The notes below the pieces were generated by a model. That model did no database searches, was not told the DNA's origin, and worked only from the letters and a program-made list of their open reading frames with translations. The translations under genes were made by a program, and so were the position numbers. From NCBI RefSeq assembly GCF_965638725.1, contig NC_134982.1, positions 78,382,155-78,446,154 on the forward strand: DNA of 64,000 bases, in the 5' to 3' direction. Source of the DNA: Aptenodytes patagonicus (Eukaryota; Chordata; Aves; Sphenisciformes; Spheniscidae). Within the stretch, counting starts at the first letter, position 1. Every line of letters begins with the position of its first letter. Below, piece after piece: positions 25,001-37,300 of this stretch.

Positions 25001-27979
25001 CCAGCTGCGTTCATAGGACTTGCAAATTACAGCTGGCTTGTGCTGTGCTGACTGCACATGAAGGCAGAAATCGCATTTAGCTATTTTAACTGATTGAACA
25101 CACCAAAGCAACTAGGAAGTTCCTGGCAAGTGGCATGAGGGGGTGTAATTTCTTTCCAATAACGAGTTTCATGGGGTATTCTGTGTTCTGACATGAAGTG
25201 CAAATATAATGTCAGGTACTATTGATTAGTTTCATACCAGTGCTTTTAAGAGATCAGTAGAGTGAAAATACTAAGAAAAAAGGGAGACTAAAACCCTGTA
25301 GTGGTAGGAAACCACGTGTGGTTCTACAGGTCAGGCTTCTTGTGTTAAAACTGAGCATTTTCCAGAGCCTATAATGGTGGGGAGACTGCGAGTGACTTTG
25401 GAAAATAAGGGTGTGGAGAGAAAACTTGTCTAGTAGAAGAAAAAGACCACAGAGCTAAGAAGAAAGAAGCTGTGGTTCAGTTCTTTCAGTGCTTCAGTTC
25501 AAGATCTTTGACTTCTTTACCTCATCTGTTCTTGACAGATTATGGCTCCGCCATCACTTAGAAAGTCTGACCTCACTGTGTGTTAGCCCACCTCTCATCT
25601 ATCTGATCTGTTTAGTCTAAGACCTACCCAGTACTGTGACCTGCTCTCACGCCACCATCTAGCTCTGACGTGGACTCTACACCAACTACCTGTGTTGAGT
25701 GGAAAGGCCGATTACTACTGTAGCAAATGAAATAAAATTACTCGAGTGATTATGTGTGTTAAGATACTTTTAGGTACACAGGCCAGCACTAGATTACAAG
25801 CCTTCTGCTTTTATGTAATCAAGTTAATGGTTACTGCCAGAAGCAAGACATCCAGACACTCCCTGATTCGGGTATATTCTAACTAGTAATGATTTGAATT
25901 TGAACATGCAATTCCAACAGGAGAAAAGATTTTGCTGAAATTACTGTACAGGGATAGATTAATGGTTTTAACACTGATTAATAGTGGAAAAGAAAAAGTA
26001 AGAGTGGCAAGACAAATTGATGCATCTGACACTAATTGCTAGAGTCTGTGGTTTCTAAGATAGAAGCTTCCATATACAACATTTGTATCTTTGACAGCTA
26101 ATTATACCTACATGTATCACCAAGTCCCTCACGATTACACAGAACAATTTGAGGCATTATAACTTAAAAATATTACAACAGCTGTGTCAATTTTTCCCCC
26201 TCTTTCAAATACCTCCACCTTTGAGCCCAGGCCCTGGTTTTCCAAAAGCAGATCTTTCAATACCCGAGATGAAAACAACACAGCCAGCAAGTTTAACTCT
26301 TTCAGTGGAGCAACTATAGCTTTCCAAAGGAGAAGGATCTTTACCGTTTCACTGCCTGGATCATATGCAGTCTGTGCAGCAAGAGTGAGATTCTATCATT
26401 CAATTTGTTAGCACAGAGGGTCTGTTTCTATAGAGAAAGCAGACATTCTTTTGCCACTTTTCTCAAGGAAAAAAAAAGCTCCTTCAATGTTAAAATGCCT
26501 AGCCTACTTTTTAAATTCAACTAAAATCTAAAATCCAAACTTCCTGCTATATCTGCTTTACCTTCTTTCTCTTTGTATGCTTCCAAGCTTGGATTGATTC
26601 ATAGCTGCCTCTTCTACACACAGATCTGCAGATCTTTTTCTTCAAAGCATCTAAGATACTCAGTTCACACTGCCGAATAATGAGTAGTCAGGACAGCTTC
26701 ATGATGAAGTTACTCTTGGTAATTAAAAAGAAAAAGCTACACAGAGCCAACTGCTGAAAACAGAAATGACAGTACTCTTTTCTCCATTGCCCACAAAAAC
26801 CATCATCGTTCCTATGACTCACCACATCAGACCCCTCAAAAAAGCACGATATGAATAGTTCATGTTACAACTGCGCACCTTTAAGCTCTATCGGGCCTCC
26901 TCCACAAGATTCTCCTCCTTGAAAATGTTTCAGTATGCAACAGCTTCTGCAAGGGTCCGTACTCAGCTGAGGTATATGAAAGCGGTGGCATTTTCCTCAT
27001 ACCTGCACTGATCTCTTGGCCCTCGCTCTGTTTTCTTACTCATGAGGAATGGAATTGTTAACGGTGCTTACAGTTCAGTAACGCTTACTGGGTTCAGGCA
27101 ATCCCCTGCAGATGGAAACAGGATACCCTAAATGTCACTAAGAAAATCTGTAGACTACAATCCTGGAAACCTCATGGGACAGCTAAGTTTCTGCAAAAGA
27201 CAGAGCTGCCTCAAATGGGCACCAATTTAACAGACGCTTTCCGATTTCTGGTTCTCACTTAAGTTCTCTTGTTCTTTTTGTTCTCTTGTTCTAGAACTTG
27301 CCTCCACAGGTAAAGCAATCAATGTACTAGTATAATGGTATTAGTAAAGCTGTGGAGATATAAGAACATCTATGTAAGGACTGTTTTTCACTCTAAGTTA
27401 CTTTATCCTGGTAGCATGATCACAATTCCAAAATAATTTACCTTAAGATCAACAGATTTCCTTTCAGCATGGAGCTGGAATTGGTTACCACAGATAAAAA
27501 CAGGAAGGAAAAAAGCAAACAAAATGAAACACACTAAGCATTGAAAAAGGTATGACTAGAAAAATATGACCTTTTAAACTGAATTGTCCTTGCAGACAAC
27601 ATCTTCCATCTGAAATGTCCAGAGAAGTTAAAAGACTTCTTTTATTTTTTCTGTTAAAAGACTGTTTGAAACAATTGCTTTTTCCCCACTTTAATTCATT
27701 TTTATATCTCACAAAACAAGGTAAGAGGCAGGCACACTATATCTAAGGACTTGAGACCAGATGATATTACAACAGCAAATAGTACACTAGCAATGTTCCT
27801 GCATACAGAAAAAAAAACCAAAACCAAGACTGACTGATGCATTTGATAAATTCATGTCTGTTTGGATGGACAAAAGTAACTTTTGTCTTTCATTAAAGTC
27901 AAATATAGTACCTGTACACAATAATAAGAAACAAAAATGCTGACAGAGTGTGCATCTCTTGATGATTCTGGTTTGGACA

Positions 27980-27985
27980 TTTATT
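27980..27985 (-). terminator. INIP: Candidate INIP poly(A) signal
   Basis: Minus-strand AATAAA (plus TTTATT), about 280 bases after the INIP stop codon. A further AATAAA is at 27641-27646 in a T-rich plus-strand context. The first would give a short 3' UTR, the second one of about 620 bases. Which is used cannot be told from sequence. Confidence 0.35.
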
Positions 27986-28261
27986 TAAAGGAAGCACAGA
28001 AACAGGGAAGAGCAAGCGCTATGCACTTCACACACCAAGGAAGTCTTACGTCTGACTTTGATCTGACAGAGGAACAGAAATACAAGATAAAAATTGCTGT
28101 TCAACAACATTGCTTTTTCATCGTTAGAGCTCACACTCCTGAAAGGCAACCACAAAAATCCAGAAAAAAGTAGATTTTAAGATAAGTAGAGAAATTAAAA
28201 GGTCGGTCAGTTCCTGCTATGGACAAAAATCAGACCTTGCAGTTCTGAGAAACAACATTCC

Positions 28262-28357
28262 TCATTCTGCCTCAAGTCGAGGTAAGACAGGAAGAATAAG
28301 ATTTCCAAATGCAGAGTCTTGAGTTATGAAGTATCCTGAGGAATGTGCGTGTGCGTG
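28262..28357 (-). CDS. INIP: INIP coding exon 4 (C-terminus)
   Basis: Acceptor CTTTCCAG precedes CACGCACACGCACATTCC. The exon encodes HAHAHSSGYFITQDSAFG and continues to LEAE with stop TGA at 28264-28262. Phase 0 joins Gln of the previous exon to the His-Ala-His-Ala-His run. Confidence 0.96.
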   Translation of the reverse strand, partial: HAHAHSSGYFITQDSAFGNLILPVLPRLEAE

Positions 28358-31300
28358 CTGGAAAGAGAAAAACATTTGTTAAAGCATAACTCCCTGCAGC
28401 ACTGATATAATTAAAGACTTTACAGCTTCAGCAGCATTAATTATTTATTTCTCCCAGTCTGCTCCTCAACTCTGATAGTCAAATTCAAAAACCAGCATTT
28501 TAGATCAGCCACATCTGAACAGGGCCCATCAAGGGAGTTAACTTGGCCATTCCCTGCTGCTCCTTTTTCAGCAAGTCCCATGGAGGTGGGGAGAGTGGTA
28601 ATGAACTCCTGACGGCTCTCCTCTGCCTAGACCCCATACTTCTATCTATAACCAACTTACAGGTCTTGGTATGTGACAGCTGCCACATATGACTGCCAGA
28701 AGTGTGCATCAGTAGTGTCGCGCAACCTGAGGCTGCATGTACAGATGACATGTGACCAGACACACTCCTGGACAACATGGAACACCAGTCTTCTGCTCAT
28801 GTGATATACATATGCTTGTTCACCTGAGGAGGGCAGCTGCTGCTTATGGCTCTGGACAACCCTTGTGAAATCATATGTTGCCCTTCCCAGTTCAAAGACT
28901 GGACTCCAGTAAGCTAGACAGCCTGCATATTCCTTCCTTCCTCCACCAGGGAAAAGCCCTAGAGGATATCAAATTTAGCCTGAGCCAGCAGTGTGCCCTT
29001 GCAGCGATAAATGCTACCAGCACAGTTGGCTGCAGCAGCAGCAGCAGAGCCAGCAGGCCAAGGGAAGCTACCCATGAGGCTGCATTTGTGATACTGTGTT
29101 TGGTTTGAGATACAAACTGGAGGGAGTCCAACAGAGACCCAAAGAGACGGCTGGGGGCTGGGCTGGAGCTCTCAACGTCCAAGGGGATGTGAGAGGACTC
29201 AGCTTCTTGTAAGAAGAAAAAGCTGAGGGGAGATCTTATGCTCTTTTCAGATACCCAGTGACGGGATATAGAGAAGACAGAGACAGACTCAGAGCCAAGA
29301 AAGGCTGTGAGAAGTCCATCCCTGGAGAGCTTCAAAACTTGATTGGACCATGCCCTGAACAACATGATATAGCACTGCTGTTAGTCATCTTTTGAGCAGG
29401 GCACTGGACTAGAAACCTCCAGAGGATCCTTCCAGCCTGCCATGTTCTGTGATCAACACAGGACACCAGCCAGAGCTCACTTCTGCTCCTGTTCATTTTA
29501 GGAGAAGCAATATGGGGCCTTTACTGGGTAACAGAAACACAACAAGGCATAGGATACGTGAACAGGGTTGCTAGTTTGCATCTCAATATTTTTCCCATTC
29601 TTGTGCTCACTGCTAAATCATGCTGTCTAGAGTGCCAGGAAGGCAGGTGCCCATATACTGGCCATACACTGGCCTTCCTGCTCAATTTCCAATTTCAACA
29701 CCAAAATCAGCCTCACCTGACATGAGCAAAATAGCAGCAAATAGAAGTCTGTAAATGTACAAATAAGTTTTCCAAATCTTTCACCCCTGTCACTCGTAAC
29801 TGCAGGGTATTTACTTGGCATCTACTCAGATTCAATCAAGGAAAGCCATGTGGCTAGTTCTCCCTACATTCCATGAGACATTCAGAAGTATGGTGAAACT
29901 GAATCTTGACTGAGGTGTACAAAACAGCTATGATGATACTGTAGGCTACATTCTTACAATCATATCAAGGGAGAATGAGCTGATAGATTTAAGCGTTCAT
30001 CATAACAGAAGAAACTTCATTTGTGATCAATACAGAAATGTACGAAACCTAACCTCTAAAAGGGGCTTTTCATTCTCCCTAGGTGCAGGACTGCTCTCTG
30101 AAGGGATGCACATCTAAAACAGAGCCAAGCTAAACTCTACCTGACTGTATCAGCTTACCTGCAGTGCAGCCTTCTGCTGTGCTGCGATGTGCTGTTGCTC
30201 AGCATGATCACGGAAATCCTTGTTCAGTGGTGATCTTGCAAGTGCAATGCTGCAAAAAAGAACAAGATGGTATGATACGTAACACAGAAAAAAAGGTGTC
30301 CTTGCCATTCTAGCCACAGATTCCATGAGTTCCACAGCTCACGATTTATTTGACTCACGGCTTGACAATTGTTAACTATTGTTTGGAATTACTATTTGCT
30401 AACATAAGAGAGAAAAGGAAAATGGAGTCACCACAGCTGTATCATTTGACCTAGCATAAACAACTGATACCAAACTAAACCCAGAAGAGCCACAGTCCTG
30501 AAGCCTGCTGTGGATTTCGCTCATGGATGGAGTCCCACTGAAGTCAGTCGAACCACTGGGGTGCAACGTCAGACAATGTCAGCAATTTTTAAAACAACAG
30601 CTTTGTGTTTTCACCATTACTCAGTCACTCAGTGACTGTCCTAAACAACCGTGATAAACAGAAGCACTAACAAGAGCTCTGCAGTCTTCAGTATAAGACC
30701 AGTTCTTCAGCAGGTGGGTGGCAGATCACTGCTTGTGGTAAAGGAGCTTCCTATTGACGTAACTGAAACAACGATCCTCTGAGGATAGCTTAGAGTACCT
30801 AAAATTGATTTTGCTTATCTATCTCCGTGCAGCATATATTAGGTTTCAAATTAAAATCTCTAAATAGGTTTTCCTGGCTTTTGTATCTTAAGACTTGTCC
30901 ACCTTGTTAACCAAAAAAGAATAAATAAAAAGCAAACTTTTTGTTCCCCCAATTCTATATAAGTAACATGATCAGCTGTCCTCCAGATAGAAATCAATGA
31001 AGACTGCCATTAGAGCTGTATCGCAACACAATTCACAACTACCTCTGAAATTGGCTCTGGAGACTGGTGCTGAAAGCCCAGCTCCCCTCAGCCATAGAGA
31101 CAAAATTATTAAGGACAGCAAGGGATCCAAGCAAACTCATCAACTGACCTTTCCCAGCAGCTTCAATGTCAACAGCTGATTTAGTAAATCAGTTTTTCTA
31201 AAGCAGCCATGCTCCTGAAAAGACCTTTAGCCAAATCTACACCTAAATGCATAATGAAAGCTAAGTAACAATCCTCTGAACAGATTTTATAACAAATATT

Positions 31301-34300
31301 AAGATAAGCTTCACTGCTGGAGAAAAGTACTACTGTTTATTTAAAACATAATATTTTCAGTTATTTTGAAGGTATTTATTTTGCCTTTAATTCTGTACCC
31401 TCTAACTATTCAACATGATTTCTGTGGATAATCTTAAGGCTTCATCATAAGCTGACACTTTTCAAGAGAGGTCTTCTGTTCTTGGATAGAGGACTCCCAT
31501 ATGTCAAGGCCAGAAATCAATTAACTCATTCACCCTTACGCTGGCCACGCCACTATTGTGCTTCAGGTACATCACGCTTTTTTCTGTCAAGTTTGCAGAA
31601 TTTCTGTGGTCTCACTTCTGACAACTCTGTGGTCCAAAACCTTTGCCACAACATCCCCGCCACAGAACTGTCAGCTTCTCAAAAATTACAGATCAGCCCA
31701 CCATGCCAAAGCAGAGAGTTTGACTGCTGCTTTGTAGGTTTCCCCCCATCCCCACCTTCAAAATTAGTAAATTCTAATTCTGCTCACTAGCATGTAGTGT
31801 TATTTTTCCTTAAAGAAAAAAGAAAGCAAACAAGCACTCCCTGAACCTCTGCCAGACTTGCAATGAAGTATGGAAACACTGTAGCCAGGAGTCAGGGGTT
31901 GTACATAACAGTATATTTCTATTTTCTTCTCTAATCAATAATTTTGCTTGAATAGTAACTGTATACAGAGTCACTCAGAGATCTAACTCAGGTGATTTCA
32001 AATATTCTGCACGCTTTTTGACAGTATGAAGCAATTAAAGGTGACCTAGACTCTCCTTGAAAAAAGACACAGGCAACACTCAGACTGTATTCAGAGTATT
32101 TGACTCTTGTACAGATACTGCATGTAACACACTGTGTCTAGAATATGGCACTGCACTCACTTCATGCTAACCCAAAGTTCAACTATCTCAATTTCTCCAC
32201 ATAAACCAGCGTGTGATTTTCTAGTTACTGATTCATGGCAAAAATCTAATCTTTTTGTCTTAAATGGGAGAAATCCCAGAGACAGCTCCCAAACTCAGGT
32301 TAGATTATTACACCTGATGGTGTAGAATCATGCTTACAACGCAGCGCCTTTTATAAGAAGATCTGCAGTAACATAAACTGGCTTTGTCTTGCACACAGGG
32401 AGTTTCAAGGATAACTCACTCCCAGCTATAACTGTTCTTCTCTAAACACACAGTACCCTGAATCTAATGGTCTGCTACTTCCATTCTTTAGAGCATTTTA
32501 GCTTAATAATTAAATGCCTTCTCAGTGCCTGCTACCTGATTCTTCTTTAAGGTTGTCTTTAATACAGTTGAGCAAGCCTATCTGCTTCTCCCCTTCTCAA
32601 ATGGAAATTATGTAAGCCAAAATTCAGGGTCTGTAAACAGTTTTAAATACTAGTATGTTCCTAAAGTGCAAGGTCTCTCTGACCGGTTATTGAGGATGGT
32701 CAGAAAACACTTCTGGTAAGTGTTTATGTAAGTTTACAGCTCACTTGCTATTTTTTTTTTCCTTTGATGTAATCAGTGATGTCCAAACAGGTCTAAGAAC
32801 ATAAAATACCTGGCTCCAGGGTGATTTGTGGAAGACTGGTTTTGCATAAGTAACTTTCTCTTCTCCTTGTCTAGTTCTGCCAGGATTGCAACCCTATTTT
32901 TATTCTGGAAACCTGGTGGGAATGACAGAAAAATATTAGAGAGATTTACTTGATTTCTATGGCCCAACTCTAACCTTGTCTAACCATATAACATTATGAT
33001 GAATACACTAATCTTCAAAGCTTTGCACCCATCTGAAAGGTTATTAATAAATAGGTTTCATTTTTCCTTTTCTCATTTTACAACATAAAATAGCTTCCTT
33101 AAGCTATCATACATATTAATACATTTTAAACGACAGGTTTCTGTCTCAAGTTAGATCCTACCCCTTCCCAAGCCAGCTCTGGAGCTATGAACAAGGTACA
33201 TGATCAAATACTTTCCTTTCAAAAAAAAGTAAACTTACCAGGTTCTAGATTTAAAATGCAGTCACTGAACATACAAGTCAATAATAATGGAGTAATATAC
33301 TCATGGGGCCTAATTTCTCATGCCAGTGAACTCAAAACTATAACACAAGTTTTACATATGTAACAGGTAAGAATGAGACGACCACTAAGCTTGCAAATGT
33401 GCTTATATAAAAAAATTACAACCTTTTATTCAATCTACGCAGAAAGGTTTTAGTTTTAATATAGTGATGTCCTTACATATACACACTACCCTTACTCTGA
33501 GTATGACCACAGTGGAGTACGACCACAATGCTGGAATAGAGAAACAAAATTAAACTGTCTGGGCACACTACGAGAACGCAGCCTTTATTTGCTCTGTACA
33601 TCATTCTCCCAAAGGGACCTTGTATACTAGAGAAGGGGTCAGGAAGTAGAGTGACTGAGGGAATTTAGAAAATGCCTAAAATACCAGCTATTTGTGTATT
33701 CTCAAAGTTGCCTTCTAAATGAAAATGTGGCAAAACTGCTGCACTTACAGAAGACTCTTATATGGTAAAGGATCTTATCGCAGCTACCAAATAAACCAGA
33801 TACACGAGTCCCTGCTGTTGCCCAGTATGCCCGTACAGCACAGTTGAGGACAACAGCTACAGAGCTGACTCTTATAGGCCTCTATGCCACTAAGGACACT
33901 CCTCATGTCAAGAATATACACTTTTTTTAATCTCTAATTTGCTGCTATTCTATAAATATCAAGCCACTACGCTGTCATAAAAAAAAGATGTAAAAGTCAA
34001 GTTACATCCTTTATCTCCTCCATACAAAAAGTCAGTATTACTCCCATTGGAAACTGCTGTGTGTTGTGCCCCTGACCCCGTCCTGAGTGCTGTTTTAGTA
34101 ACACCACTAAAAAATGGTAGCCCACAAGCTATTAGGAAGGCCAGACACGGTAACTCTTAAGGGGAGTATTAGCACGTCAAAGTAAAAGGATTTCAAATTT
34201 ATTTTCAGTAGCTGCACTCAAAAGTTCATTCTCTTTGAGAGATTGTCTGTTGCTGCTCAATTACATAATCCAATATTCCTTTCATCAGCATGGCTCAATG

Positions 34301-37300
34301 AAGGAGACAATCATCAGGTAGAAACCTTCAACTCTAAATAATAATTTGCATCTGTACTGCTTTGCTGTCAAACCCTCACCTTCTTCTTTTACTATGCCTA
34401 ACATACACACCCCTGAGCCTCAGAGTTCTCGAAAGGAGCAGTCATTTGATTACATTTTACTGTGGTTTTATGCAAGATCACCCATAATCATCTTTACATT
34501 TGTTAACAGATTTTTAAATTAAATTTAATTAATTGCTATTTTCCCATCTGTTAATCTCCTTCCCACATGGCATTAGTTACACTTAAACTCTGTTTTTTAA
34601 GTGTATTGATTCAGGTCTTCAATGTTTCTCTGCTCTTTAGGTATTGTACACCATCTTTTTTTGAACACCCTGCATTTGCAATGAGTTTGAAACATTAAAA
34701 CACAGGTGAATGTGTGCTCCAAGAGATACAAAGGCTGAGAGATCTTGCTAACAAGCTCAGATTCAACATTTCTGAGTTGCAGGTAGCCCAGACTTTATTT
34801 TCTTGTAAATTCTGGAGACAATGCTGTAATAGGATGACTGAAGTACCTCTAAGAGGGTCTGAGCTAAACTTATCATGTCTGTATACTCATTCTACATTGT
34901 TTTCAGCCAAAAAGCTTAATACTTGACATATTACTCAGCAGCCTTCTGCTAGTACTTGTTTATTCCGAACTGCGTAAATCTAAACGCATGCTTGGAATTC
35001 AGACAATATGGTGATTGAGGCAAGAAAAAGGAGACCACTTGTTAATATAAGTTGCTGTCAGCTAAAAATAAAGACTAGATATTCTTACATTTATCATGAG
35101 GCAGATGGTATGATTCAGAAAGGCTTGAGACGTGTAAGAATAAAATTTTAAACGTTGTTTTTAAACTGTGATCAGAAACTGCAAGATTATCACTGTCTTC
35201 TATTTTAGTACAAGTCTTGCTAGAGTATCTTATGGCAGAAACTCTAGAGGGATTCAAAAGAAACCCAAGTATTTTTTCTTCCTTTTCTTATCCCTCTACT
35301 AAGAGAGGTGGGTTTTTTTGGGGGGGGGGAGGGAGGGAGGGGGAAGTAGCAGTATTTTGCTCTAGAATTCAGACAGTGCCCATCAGCAACCTGCTGTACT
35401 TAAAAAGTCATTTGTTTAAGAGAATTTGTTAACGGTAAGTAGAAAAAAGCCTACTTGAGAAAATGGAGGAGGACATCCAACACATACATGTTAGTGCTCC
35501 TCAGCTGAGCAATGTGAAGTTCCTACAGGTATTTTAAACTTTTTTAAAATGCAAAGTAAAACCTGTTCATTTGAAAGTTAACAATGGAGAGGGCGAGACA
35601 CGAGAAATCCATTTTAGAGAGAAAATCTGGCATCCTTAGAAAATAATCCATCACATCTGGCAATACATAAGCGAGACTTCCATTTAGATTCTTCCCTGCC
35701 CAGGACCCCAAAGTGCTTCCATAAAGACCAACTTGAAACAGCTACAGAAGTTTCCTACTTCAATTATAAAGAAAGTAAATTTTCATCTGTAAATTTGATA
35801 TGTCTGTTCTGCTTTCAAGTACTAAAAATGCAGACATGCAAAAAAAAAAAAAAGAAGAGCCATTCTTAGTATAGACTGGATTCTTATCTGTGAAAGGAAG
35901 TGTAGATTTTTCAAACGCAGCAACTTCTTAATAAAGCTTTTAAGTTTAGACTTCCCTTAACTGGGCTGAGTTGCACTACTATTTTGAGTTTGAACAGTTC
36001 ATGAGTATTGCAATTTATCAATATTCTCTGCTTTGCAGACACAAGAGTCCTGACACAAAATGACCCTTTCAAGGCAGCTAAATAGATTAATGGCAGTGTC
36101 AAATGTCACACTGAGCACCTGGATCCTCAGATTACTCTCTAAGGTAGCAGATTCAGGACATTTAAAATTTAAACCTGTTCTTTCTGACACCTCTACTTCT
36201 GACATCAAGCATGGTATTATGTGCTCTGTGGAGGAGCTAGCAGTTTACTTGCACAGATGTTTTGCATATGAAAGGTAGAAAATTAGAGAAAGTTGAAGTC
36301 TTGCTGAGCAATACTGGTAGCTTTAAGAGCTCACAGCAAAATTTGCTCTTTAACCTAATCCTAACACCTAATCCTACCACCCTACCTCACTGATATCTAT
36401 GTCAGTGAGTTCTATTAGTTAACTCTGCATGGCAAGAAACAGTATTACCTTTATCTACTTCAAAGTTCTTGCTTTTCATTTCGTATCTTTTCCCTGATCA
36501 AATTCACAGTATGTTTAAGTTTTTTCTAATATGCATTATTTATCATTTGTCCATAGATGTGTAATGGCATGAAAGAGTCCTCCGACACTGTGTTCAAGAT
36601 ACACTTCTACCTGGAAAAATGGTTTCAAATCTGGATGTCTACTCTAAGGTCTATACATGTGTCACTGCACACTGTTCTGCCTGCTCAATTCAGAAAGAAA
36701 TTTCTTTACTGAAGTGCATGCTTTCTAGCCTTCATGAAGCGAGGCAGCAACCTCTTAAAAAGCAGACTCTAAAGACCTTATTAAACATGCAACTCTTGGG
36801 AAAAAGGATGGAGTAACTGTATTTTGATTTCCTCTTCTGCTTATGACTACTGGCATTGCAAAACATCATCTAATAGTCTGGTGTACATCAATTCTTTTCA
36901 GTAACAATTTACATTCGGATATGCTTTCATATATGTTGTGTGACAATGAAACAAAAGGCATATTGGTAATTCAGTAAATTAACTTGAATTATTAAAAGAT
37001 ATATTAATGTATTTTGTCCGTTCCTCCAGAAAACAGCTACCTACATAGCTGAATGTAAGTCATTGACTGCTTTATGGCCACAATGTTCTCCAGGGAAGAG
37101 ATAGGCTACAGCCCTCAAGTGCTATGCTTGCACACAGATCACTCAGATGCAGAGCAGCAAAGTCTGCAGATGATGACATAATTCAATGCAGAACAGCAGA
37201 GTCTTCCTTTTTAACACAGACTTGGTGAACAGAATGCTAAATCTAGCTGGTCAGACTGTGTTATGTGAATGTGCTCATGCACCTTTAGGCCAAAAGGATA

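Larger units (their letters stand above)
12950..27900. other. Convergent intergenic region between KIAA1958 and INIP
   Basis: About 15 kb with no exon or gene I can support. Contents are an 11-G/5-C run at 13042-13057, an isolated AATAAA near 14500, a small hairpin and direct-repeat cluster at 15581-15649, a weak MIR-like fragment at 18941-19000, and A-rich runs (for example near 18437). Open frames up to 135 codons occur on both strands but have no recognisable similarity and no splice-site support. Noncoding transcripts cannot be excluded from sequence alone. Confidence 0.5.

Noticed and set aside
27937-28173. 78-codon plus-strand ORF opposite the INIP 3' UTR
   Set aside because: Unrecognised protein, and it overlaps the probable INIP 3' UTR antisense. 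Chance length.
28892-29365. 157-codon minus-strand ORF
   Set aside because: Antisense of a decayed CR1 fragment inside an INIP intron. CR1 coding sense is the other strand.
36350-36392. Telomere-like CCTAA motifs
   Set aside because: Only a few irregular CCTAATCC/CCTAACAC units, not a TTAGGG array.
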